Below, in pieces: positions 1 to 5,375 of a DNA stretch of 5,375 bases; within the stretch, counting starts at the first letter, position 1, and each line of letters starts with the position of its first letter. Under the pieces are notes generated by a model. That model searched no databases. It saw only the letters and a list, made by a program, of their open reading frames with translations, and was not told where the DNA came from. Source of the DNA: Bacillota bacterium. Lineage in GTDB: Bacteria > Bacillota > Limnochordia > Darwinibacteriales > Darwinibacteriaceae. The stretch is taken from contig JAAZLB010000118.1 of assembly GCA_012799535.1 (NCBI GenBank), forward strand, positions 1-5,375. The letters run 5' to 3'. The position numbers and the translations under genes are program-made.

Positions 1-1
1 C

Positions 2-1714
2 TTAGAATGTCTGGCCAATACCAAAGTAGAATTGACCCTTACGATTCAGGTCTTCATCCTTGCCTAAACCATAGTCGAGGCGAAGTAAACCAAGAGGTGT
101 ATCTAAGCGGACACCAAGTCCGTAACTACTATTGAGATCACTGATACTAAATACTTCTCCTGAATCCCAAGTTTTACCCCAGTCGGTGAAGAGCACACCA
201 GTCACCTTATCCACGATGGGGAAACGGAATTCAGCATTCATCACGAGCATGTGGTCACCTTCGAGAGATAGGTTTTCATAGCCACCTGGGCTGTAACCAC
301 GGAGGGTTTCTGCCCCCCCTATAATGAACTTTTCCTCTGGCCGAAGTGTACCTGCTAAAAGTCTTCCACCAAGTCCACGGAGGGCTAAGACGTAACCCCC
401 ATCCTTCACTTCAAAATACTTGCTGTATTCTACCCGCATTTTAGCATATTGACTATCGCCGCCAAGAAGGCTTGTACCTAATTCTAAATAAGCATCGTTT
501 CGATAGCCTTCTGTGGGGAAGAAGGGATGATCCATGGTATTGGTGCCAAAACCAAAACCAATGGTACGGTTCTTGTAATCCTCAAAAATCTTTGGAACAT
601 TGGGATCGTACTTTTTATTATCAGCCTTTAAGGTTAAGCGACCACGGCTGAACTCACCGAAAGGACGTCCTAAAGTTACATCTCCTCCGATAACGGTGAG
701 CTTGGAATCAGCTCCTGTGGCTTTATCCCGTACATCTTTATTAGTGCGATACAAGTTCACACCTAAGGATGTACCACTCTTGTCAATATAAGGCTCATAA
801 AAACCCAACTCATAGGAGTGGATCTTTTTTCCTAATTGCATGGTGGCATTTACCCGTTGGCCTCTTCCTAAGAAGTTGTCATCCGCTGCTTCCACAAAAC
901 CAACCAAACCATCGTTAGAACTATAAGCGACACCAAAGGTGGCAGAGCCAGTCTTCCGCTCAGTTAGATTAATGGTTAATACAGTTTCATCAGGTTCTTC
1001 TTCTTCGGAAAAGTCTCTACTAATCTCATCAAAGTAACCTAACATTAACACTTTGCGTAAGCTTTGGTCGATTTGACGCACGTTCACAGGGTCACCTGGT
1101 TTAAAACTAAGTTCCCGTTCGATTACAAAGTCCTTAGTTTTATTGTTACCTTCGATCACCACATCTTTTAAGGTGGTTTGGGCTAATTCGATCTGAATAA
1201 ATCCATCAGTGTCTGCTTGCAGATCAGCCACCCGAGCAATATAACCGTATTCTACCCCAATCCATTCCCTAAGTTCCTTTAGATCTTCCCAAAGATCATG
1301 AACATTGAGGATGTATCCAGCCTGGGTTTTCATCTGTTTCTTAAATTCCCCTAGGGGAACTTGGGTCATTCCACTGAAGCTAACGTCCTGTACAATAGGA
1401 TTTTCCACCACATGAAAAACCACTTGAACCCCGCCACCTAAGGCAGGATCAAAGCTAGCGGATGCATCTTGGAAATAGCCTAGATCGTAAATAGAACGTA
1501 AGTCATCCAAGATTTTTTGTTCTACAGCTGGTTCATTCAGTTTAGTCTTTAAAATGGCACCTTTAATGGTCTCCGTATCAATCACACTATTACCTTTTAC
1601 CACAATAGCTCTAACTAGATTTTTTTCCTCAGCGGATACTCCTGCACTAGTCATTGAAAAAACCAAGACCATGGCCATGAGTGCCACTAAGATTTTGGCT
1701 GAATTTCGCCTCAT
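2..1714 (-). CDS. Omp85-family outer-membrane assembly protein (BamA/TamA-like, three POTRA domains)
   Basis: A 570-residue protein that inserts beta-barrel proteins into the outer membrane or translocates substrates across it. From the ATG at 1714, residues 1-28 are a signal peptide (MRRNSAKILV, hydrophobic core, cleavage near GVSA-EEK). Three POTRA-like repeats follow at about 33-105, 107-179 and 182-252. The first and third show the classic pattern of strand plus G-N (VVKGNSVI; VIEGNNKT), helices with LGYF (LRSIYDLGYFQDA; LRKVLMLGYFDEI) and a closing strand (VVFHVVEN; LTINLTER); the second is more divergent. Residues about 255-570 form the barrel, with FLGRGQRV, the HPFFPTEGYR motif (396-405), the conserved loop-6 signature GGAETLRGYSPG (466-477, LRGY) and a terminal phenylalanine (GIGQTF), the usual C-terminal signal of outer-membrane barrels. 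Length and POTRA number match TamA and the short BamA of some diderm Firmicutes; Proteobacterial BamA has five POTRAs and about 800 residues. BamA versus TamA cannot be settled here. The TAA stop lies at the window edge. Confidence 0.93.
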   Translation of the reverse strand: MRRNSAKILVALMAMVLVFSMTSAGVSAEEKNLVRAIVVKGNSVIDTETIKGAILKTKLNEPAVEQKILDDLRSIYDLGYFQDASASFDPALGGGVQVVFHVVENPIVQDVSFSGMTQVPLGEFKKQMKTQAGYILNVHDLWEDLKELREWIGVEYGYIARVADLQADTDGFIQIELAQTTLKDVVIEGNNKTKDFVIERELSFKPGDPVNVRQIDQSLRKVLMLGYFDEISRDFSEEEEPDETVLTINLTERKTGSATFGVAYSSNDGLVGFVEAADDNFLGRGQRVNATMQLGKKIHSYELGFYEPYIDKSGTSLGVNLYRTNKDVRDKATGADSKLTVIGGDVTLGRPFGEFSRGRLTLKADNKKYDPNVPKIFEDYKNRTIGFGFGTNTMDHPFFPTEGYRNDAYLELGTSLLGGDSQYAKMRVEYSKYFEVKDGGYVLALRGLGGRLLAGTLRPEEKFIIGGAETLRGYSPGGYENLSLEGDHMLVMNAEFRFPIVDKVTGVLFTDWGKTWDSGEVFSISDLNSSYGLGVRLDTPLGLLRLDYGLGKDEDLNRKGQFYFGIGQTF

Positions 1715-1721
1715 TGTCTTG

Positions 1722-1727
1722 CCTCCC
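1722..1727 (-). promoter_or_regulatory. Ribosome binding site that fixes the Omp85 start
   Basis: GGGAGG (1727-1722) is a near-perfect Shine-Dalgarno with a 7-base spacer (CAAGACA) to the ATG at 1714. The longer reading frame would begin at a GTG (1729) that overlaps this site and has no ribosome binding site at suitable distance. The ATG at 1714 is therefore chosen. Confidence 0.85.
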
Positions 1728-1763
1728 ACGAACGTTGGATTTTTATCCTCTGTTTTTAATTCT

Positions 1764-1791
1764 ACTATCCTATTCGCATTCCTCTTGCCAA
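1764..1791 (-). promoter_or_regulatory. Weak candidate sigma-A-type promoter upstream of the Omp85 gene
   Basis: On the minus strand TTGGCA (1791-1786, five of six to TTGACA) is followed after 16 bases by GATAGT (1769-1764, four of six to TATAAT), about 50 bases before the ATG, in an A-rich stretch. A better -10 match, TAGAAT (1764-1759), sits 21 bases from the -35, which is too far. The 118-bp gap leaves room for an independent promoter, but the match is modest. Confidence 0.25.
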
Positions 1792-1792
1792 C

Positions 1793-1821
1793 TCTGGGTA
1801 CTATTAGTAAGAAATCCCAGA
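1793..1821 (-). other. Possible bulged hairpin in the gap between the S55 and Omp85 genes
   Basis: On the minus strand TCTGGG (1821-1816) pairs with CCCAGA (1798-1793), and inside it TACT (1809-1806) pairs with AGTA (1802-1799) around an AAT loop; six unpaired bases (ATTTCT) bulge on the 5' side. It starts 11 bases past the S55 stop codon. No T-run follows, so it is not a normal intrinsic terminator. It could protect the upstream message end or mark a processing site, or be chance. Confidence 0.3.
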
Positions 1822-1832
1822 TGCACCTTGCT

Positions 1833-3566
1833 TTAATAGATGTTCAGATCAAAAGTGGCCATACCGTCCATAACAAACTGAGTAGATAGGCGCACCCTTT
1901 TCACCTCAGTGTTCCCATCCCAACCAAAAATGTTAATTGGTTCACCCAGATCATCGTCTCCAGGATGCAAGTGATCCTCTTCTTCATAGCTTTCCAAGAA
2001 GGGGTAGTATTCAGCCACAATCTCATTATTTCTTTCCCGATCCATATACTCTGTGACTAAGGCATCTAAGGTCTCCGCCCCAGAAACCACTGCTCGAATC
2101 GGTTCATCCTCATCATCCGTTTCAGTGAGAACACCGGTATGCACAGGAGGTTTGACCACATAATAACCGGCACCCCCACTACGAACAGTAACTGTGAGCA
2201 ATCCTGGGGTGGTCTCAGGGGGAATTTGAAGCCGCATTATTCTAGTCTCACTTGGGGCCCGGTATGGGCGAATAGTTACTTCCACATCCACATACTCCCC
2301 TGGGCGCACATTAAACTTGTTAGGTGTTGCCTTTTCAATAGTGGCAGTCTTCCGAGTTTGAGCCACTTCCACCTCCACCCTAATCTGCTGCAAATCCACT
2401 TCCTGCACACTATTATTTACTAATAACTCCAAACCAGAAAGTAAATCAGTTAAGGACCAGACCGCAATATCCGTATCACTGTAAAAAAGATTTTCCCGAA
2501 TCATTCTTTGGGAAAGGTTGCCTGTGGTAAACTCGAGGCGGACAAAGGAAGTTCCTGCCCCCACCCGATCTAAGGTAGCATCCACGCTTTGATAAGCACT
2601 AGAAATCACTAAAGGAACCATAATATCCCCTTGTTTGACTGCTTCCACATAATAATCTTGGCGCACACTCCGATCCTGATCCTCTACCACTATGGTAATT
2701 GGTATGTACGGAGGTTCAAGGCCCATATTACCACCAATCCCTGCGATCCGGTCCTGGGTCACACTACCCACTGTGGATCCTAGAGAAGTAATTTTATAAG
2801 GCATATCCAAATTTGGCATAGTGTAGTGTACATAAGCAGCAGAGGCAAAAAAGTCCACATCACCTCGATGGGTAAAAGGATGTCCGAAGGCGAGGAAACG
2901 CCCATCCTCTAGTACATGAGTCACAGTTCCAAAAGAAGCTACCTGGAAATCGCCTCGCAGTAGCTGGACTCCCACCATACTGCCAGGCTGTAAAGGAGCT
3001 TGAAAATTTGGGGTGTTAGCTGCTAAAGCAGGCAGAACCTGCACCTCATAGGGGGCGAAAGCCTTAGCTAGATAATCAGTATTTCGCCTATTTAGACCCT
3101 GGATCAACAGGGGTGAACTGACGGGGATAGCATCTTCAGGTAGTTGTGGCTCCTGAATTTGAAGCTGATCATAGAGCTTAAACATCTCAGTGGCTGGAGT
3201 AACCAAACCAATGCGATGATCCGTAAGGGGAAAGGTGTAGCCAAGAGCACCAAGGAGCCGATCGTGTACATAAATGGGGCTACCGCTCATGCCCTGGGCG
3301 ATTCCTCCGGTTTTGTCCATGAGAGGACCACTGACCCGAACCATGACTAAATTTGCTAAAGGGGGACCCTGGGGCACTAACCCAAGAATCTCCACATCAA
3401 ATTCTTCAATGGCATTACCGGCAACCACAGTCTTACCAATACCTCGCAAACCTGGACGTAGGTCTTCTAAGGGAAAAAGCTCCATGGCCCCAGCCACTGT
3501 TGACCACAATAACACCACAATCAGTAAGATCATTCCTCTGGAAAAACCCTTACGCATTCTACGCAT
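1833..3566 (-). CDS. Secreted SpoIVB-type peptidase S55 domain protein
   Basis: A 577-residue exported protein. Residues 1-27 are a signal peptide (MRRMRKGFSRG, hydrophobic MILLIVVLLW, cleavage near VAGA-ME). Residues 28-130 hold the S55 entry motif (DLRPGLRGIGKTVVAG) and the nucleophile motif TGGIAQGMSGSPIYV (86-100), the counterpart of trypsin-like GDSGGP, with Ser94 the likely nucleophile. Next come GALGY and VTPATEMF. Residues 212-240 contain FGTVTHVLEDGRFLAFGHPF, with His229 the candidate catalytic histidine. In SpoIVB the His motif precedes the Ser motif; here the order is reversed. No PDZ domain is evident ahead of the Ser motif. Residues about 395-475 look like an Ig-type beta-sandwich, then an acidic segment (about 482-545, with DDEDEP, YEEED and GDDDLGEP) and a short beta tail. 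Known SpoIVB cleaves SpoIVFA in sporulation; most relatives of this longer form are uncharacterised. With an Omp85 gene next to it, a role in the periplasm is more likely than a spore one (inference). Confidence 0.85.
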   Translation of the reverse strand: MRRMRKGFSRGMILLIVVLLWSTVAGAMELFPLEDLRPGLRGIGKTVVAGNAIEEFDVEILGLVPQGPPLANLVMVRVSGPLMDKTGGIAQGMSGSPIYVHDRLLGALGYTFPLTDHRIGLVTPATEMFKLYDQLQIQEPQLPEDAIPVSSPLLIQGLNRRNTDYLAKAFAPYEVQVLPALAANTPNFQAPLQPGSMVGVQLLRGDFQVASFGTVTHVLEDGRFLAFGHPFTHRGDVDFFASAAYVHYTMPNLDMPYKITSLGSTVGSVTQDRIAGIGGNMGLEPPYIPITIVVEDQDRSVRQDYYVEAVKQGDIMVPLVISSAYQSVDATLDRVGAGTSFVRLEFTTGNLSQRMIRENLFYSDTDIAVWSLTDLLSGLELLVNNSVQEVDLQQIRVEVEVAQTRKTATIEKATPNKFNVRPGEYVDVEVTIRPYRAPSETRIMRLQIPPETTPGLLTVTVRSGGAGYYVVKPPVHTGVLTETDDEDEPIRAVVSGAETLDALVTEYMDRERNNEIVAEYYPFLESYEEEDHLHPGDDDLGEPINIFGWDGNTEVKRVRLSTQFVMDGMATFDLNIY

Positions 3567-3570
3567 CGAG

Positions 3571-3579
3571 CCACCCCTT
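3571..3579 (-). promoter_or_regulatory. Ribosome binding site of the S55 gene
   Basis: AAGGGGTGG (3579-3571) resembles the AAGGAGGTG consensus and lies 4 bases before the ATG at 3566, with the G-run 7 bases away. This fixes the first ATG rather than the second one three codons later (MRRMRK). It sits wholly within the 27-bp gap after the NAGPA stop codon, as expected for a gene translated from a shared message. Confidence 0.7.
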
Positions 3580-3593
3580 CATCTACTTTATAC

Positions 3594-4997
3594 CTACTTC
3601 TTTGGAGGTAAGATTACGATAGCGTTACTAACTGGCCGTTCCTTACCATCAGAGGGTAAGTTGAGAACCAAGTTGCGAATCACCATAGTAGTGGATCCGC
3701 CCCCATCAAGATTCATGGCCTGCACCGCACCTAGTTCCATTAACAGGTTGCCTAATTCGGCTAAACTCATACCAACACTAATATTGGGCTGTCGCCCATT
3801 CACAGTAACCAATAAGAGCCTACCATTTTCAGTAATCCCTAAGGCTGTACGGGGGGCTCGCCCCTTAGTAATATCGTTCTGAAAACGTTCTTCTTCCCCA
3901 GTCACATGGAGAACTCCATCACGAACCAAACGGGGACCTCCCCCAATAATCTGATCAATACCCATCTCTAACCAATCGGGGGTGAGTTGGAGGTTTACCT
4001 CCAGCAAGTCACCAAGGGTCAGCGAACTTAAAAGAGCTTTCTTGAGACCATGGCCAGATAAAACTAGACCATTTGGGGGGATGGGGCTATTACCTGTGGT
4101 AATCGCTGTCACTACCCCATCTACAACTGTCACTTCATGACCGAAAACATTGGTTCTCGTATGACTCCCATAAGCGGGGGTATAAATAACCAGTTCATCT
4201 TGGAGACGGGGCCGGTTTAAGCCGGTTACTGTGGTTAAAAAAGTTCCATCTGCTAAGAGGATTTCCCCCTCTAAGCTCACCCCATCCATAACCAACTTAT
4301 TTTTTCCCAAGCCTAAAGCGGTACGATTGGCATAGGGCTCACTAATTAACTCCCCATCAATCATAATTATACCTAAGGGCCGACCATCACTGGCAAAAAA
4401 CGCGCCGTTTACTGCTGCAATTGCACCTAAGCGCTCCCCCATGCTACTCACATGTTCCGAACCGAATACCTTATTTTGGGCTAAAGCTAGTTTCACTTCA
4501 ATCCCTGTATACCCCGTGTTGATTACAAGATAATTAACCACATTCGGTCCAAAACTATCCCCTCGCCGCTGGTGTCCGTAGACAACCCCAGGTATAACCA
4601 TCCGTTCAGTTGTGTTCACATAGGTTTTAGGAATTTCCACCTGAAAAAAATCTGGTCCTGTCCGAAGAACCGGTTCTGGAACTTGATAATGAAATTCCAA
4701 AACTAAGCGAGAACTACCATCCTTGCTTTCGGAATAACGAAATTCCTTGAGGACCACATCATTAAATTTATGACTTGGGGAAAATCCTACTAAGGGCTGA
4801 TTAGAATCAATTATTATTTTCATGGGCTTGGGAGTAGAACTAACTTTGTACTCCTGAGTGCTAGTCCGTGGCAGAGTGAGGACAATAGTCTCTGGCGAAA
4901 TTAGTACTTCACCTGAGCTAGCCCCTTCCACAGGAACACTAAGGAAAATAAGGAAAAAAATTAAGCATAAAGTCCTAAATTTAAGCCACACAAACAT
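3594..4997 (-). CDS. Secreted phosphodiester glycosidase family protein (NAGPA domain) with AMIN-like N-terminal region
   Basis: A 467-residue exported protein. Residues 1-26 form a signal peptide (basic start, hydrophobic LCLIFFLIFL, cleavage near VEGA-SS). Residues about 30-125 are beta-rich, with alternating strands such as MKIIIDSNQPLVGF, SSRLVLEFHY and FFQVEIPK; this resembles an AMIN-type envelope-targeting domain (inference). Residues about 150-465 carry the NAGPA domain named after the mammalian enzyme that uncovers mannose-6-phosphate by removing N-acetylglucosamine from a phosphodiester. Its signatures are visible: VNGAFF (196-201), RTALGLG (225-231), IGGGPRLVRDG (351-361), PRTALGI (382-388), VNGRQ (399-403), the diagnostic NLDGGGSTTMVI (429-440) and a final RPVSNAIV (454-461). 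Bacterial members are thought to cleave cell-envelope glycan bonds; the substrate here is unknown. The next gene starts 27 bp downstream, so the two are probably co-transcribed. No lysozyme-like motifs are seen. Family call is secure, substrate is not. Confidence 0.92.
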   Translation of the reverse strand: MFVWLKFRTLCLIFFLIFLSVPVEGASSGEVLISPETIVLTLPRTSTQEYKVSSTPKPMKIIIDSNQPLVGFSPSHKFNDVVLKEFRYSESKDGSSRLVLEFHYQVPEPVLRTGPDFFQVEIPKTYVNTTERMVIPGVVYGHQRRGDSFGPNVVNYLVINTGYTGIEVKLALAQNKVFGSEHVSSMGERLGAIAAVNGAFFASDGRPLGIIMIDGELISEPYANRTALGLGKNKLVMDGVSLEGEILLADGTFLTTVTGLNRPRLQDELVIYTPAYGSHTRTNVFGHEVTVVDGVVTAITTGNSPIPPNGLVLSGHGLKKALLSSLTLGDLLEVNLQLTPDWLEMGIDQIIGGGPRLVRDGVLHVTGEEERFQNDITKGRAPRTALGITENGRLLLVTVNGRQPNISVGMSLAELGNLLMELGAVQAMNLDGGGSTTMVIRNLVLNLPSDGKERPVSNAIVILPPKK

Positions 4998-4998
4998 G

Positions 4999-5005
4999 CC
5001 CCCTC
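4999..5005 (-). promoter_or_regulatory. Ribosome binding site with ambiguous start choice for the NAGPA gene
   Basis: The purine run GAGGGGG (5005-4999) ends one base before the ATG at 4997, which is unusually close. The third codon is a GTG at 4991, which lies 7 bases after the G-run and so has the more typical spacing. Either start gives an intact signal peptide. A further GGTGAT element at 5012-5007 could also pair with the 16S 3' end and serve the ATG. No convincing -35/-10 pair was seen between the terminator and this site, although a promoter is expected here. Confidence 0.5.
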
Positions 5006-5047
5006 ATCACCCTAAACAATTCGGGACTAAGCAATGTTTTCCTGCCC

Positions 5048-5085
5048 AAAAAAACAAACTCTACAAGGGTGATTTGTAGAGTTTA
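5048..5085 (-). terminator. Rho-independent terminator after flgJ
   Basis: On the minus strand a perfect 11-bp inverted repeat (AAACTCTACAA at 5084-5074 and TTGTAGAGTTT at 5066-5056) encloses a 7-nt loop (ATCACCC). After one G it is followed by seven consecutive T residues (5054-5048). A U-G pair at 5085/5055 can extend the stem. It lies 24 bases past the flgJ stop codon and 50 bases before the next ATG, so it separates the flagellar transcript from the envelope genes. The stem has only three G-C pairs, so some read-through is possible. On the plus strand no T-run follows the hairpin, so it works in one direction only. Confidence 0.88.
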
Positions 5086-5108
5086 CAAAGACTATTTCTG
5101 GATGAAGT

Positions 5109-5375
5109 CTAATCCTCATCGTCTACATAGCGAGACATTTGCTCATAAATCATCTTAGCCAAACCCACACCTTGCGACTTAGCGGAGTGGGTGGCCATTT
5201 CTTGATCTAACATAGACTGAAAAAGCTTCTCCGCTTGACGATTACCTAAAAGGTCTGTATCGGGAACGGTGCGCCTCATCTCTGACATGAGTTGATACAA
5301 GAATAGTGCTTCAAATTGCTCCGCAGCTTCCATGAGAGCCTCTTGTGATTTAGACTTCCTTTTTCCTAACTGTTC
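5109..5375 (-). CDS. flgJ: Flagellar rod-binding protein, FlgJ N-terminal type (5' end outside window)
   Basis: This reads as the rod-binding domain of FlgJ, which in the periplasm helps assemble the flagellar rod before it crosses peptidoglycan and outer membrane. Seen: the hallmark AAEQFEALFLYQL followed by MSEMRRTVP, then a helical stretch (QAEKLFQSMLDQEMA) and GVGLAKMIYEQM, matching the family's conserved order; the protein ends in acidic VDDED and a TAG stop. No muramidase domain follows, so this is the short single-domain form, unlike the two-domain enterobacterial FlgJ. An ATG at 5333 could start a 74-residue protein with a weak AGAGG upstream. However, the frame stays open for 14 more codons to the window edge, with no ATG, GTG or TTG among them, and family members usually have residues before the FEALF motif. 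I therefore treat it as 5'-partial. A terminator follows directly, so it is probably the last gene of a flagellar operon. Family call is firm; the start is not. Confidence 0.87.
   Translation of the reverse strand, partial: EQLGKRKSKSQEALMEAAEQFEALFLYQLMSEMRRTVPDTDLLGNRQAEKLFQSMLDQEMATHSAKSQGVGLAKMIYEQMSRYVDDED

Noticed and set aside
1554..1889. 111-codon open frame on the plus strand
   Set aside because: It runs antisense through the Omp85 signal peptide, the intergenic gap and the S55 C-terminus. The hydrophobic look arises from the reverse complement of the signal peptide region.
2139..2423. 94-codon open frame on the plus strand
   Set aside because: Entirely inside the S55 gene on the opposite strand, with odd composition rich in His, Trp and Ser and no known motif.
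1833..3566. Reading the S55 gene as SpoIVB itself
   Set aside because: It is longer than SpoIVB, lacks a PDZ domain before the catalytic motifs, has the motifs in the opposite order and sits beside an Omp85 gene rather than spo0A or recN.
3274..3882. 202-codon open frame on the plus strand
   Set aside because: It lies antisense across the end of the NAGPA gene and the start of the S55 gene, both of which have clear family motifs. Its translation is low-complexity in appearance with no recognisable domain.
3988..4003. Perfect 7-bp inverted repeat TGGAGGT-TT-ACCTCCA
   Set aside because: It lies within the NAGPA coding region (LEVNLQL), has only a 2-base centre and no T-run; chance palindromy in coding sequence is the simplest explanation.
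4208..4226. Short direct repeat of GCCGGTT
   Set aside because: Two copies of a 7-mer within the NAGPA coding sequence, with no further copies, so not a repeat element.
4858..5079. 73-codon open frame on the plus strand
   Set aside because: Antisense to the NAGPA signal peptide and running into the terminator hairpin; its Lys-rich stretch is the complement of T-rich signal peptide codons.

Overview
The window holds four genes, all on the minus strand and read from high to low coordinates: the 3' part of a flagellar rod-binding (FlgJ-type) gene, a secreted phosphodiester glycosidase (NAGPA family), a secreted SpoIVB-type S55 peptidase-domain protein, and a complete Omp85-family outer-membrane assembly protein (POTRA repeats plus a C-terminal beta-barrel). 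No RNA gene, mobile element, CRISPR array or plus-strand gene was found.

The gene content suggests a diderm (two-membrane) member of the Firmicutes/Bacillota. The Omp85 protein requires an outer membrane. The S55 peptidase fold is best known from the sporulation protein SpoIVB, and NAGPA-family proteins with signal peptides are very common in Firmicutes. Strong GGAGG-type ribosome binding sites and a moderate base composition (by eye mid-40s % G+C) fit this. Candidate lineages are Limnochordia-like or Halanaerobiia-like clades or Negativicutes. This placement is inference; the sequence alone does not fix the taxon, and other diderm phyla remain possible.

Layout: 5375-5109, flgJ-like gene, cut by the window edge at its 5' end. 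5085-5048, a strong intrinsic terminator that closes the flagellar unit. 4997-3594, NAGPA protein. After a 27-bp gap, 3566-1833, S55 protein. After a 118-bp gap with a possible hairpin and a weak promoter candidate, 1714-2, Omp85 protein, whose stop codon lies at the window edge. The NAGPA and S55 genes are almost certainly co-transcribed; the Omp85 gene may be co-transcribed or have its own promoter.

How they may work together: all three genes after the terminator encode proteins with clear N-terminal signal peptides that act outside the cytoplasm. Omp85 folds or inserts outer-membrane proteins. The NAGPA protein probably trims glycan phosphodiesters or other cell-envelope glycosidic bonds. 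The S55 protein is a candidate periplasmic protease or envelope-quality factor. The flagellar rod has to cross the same envelope. The set therefore reads as a cell-envelope module. The most notable details are the reversed order of the catalytic-type motifs in the S55 protein relative to SpoIVB, and its physical linkage to an Omp85 gene.
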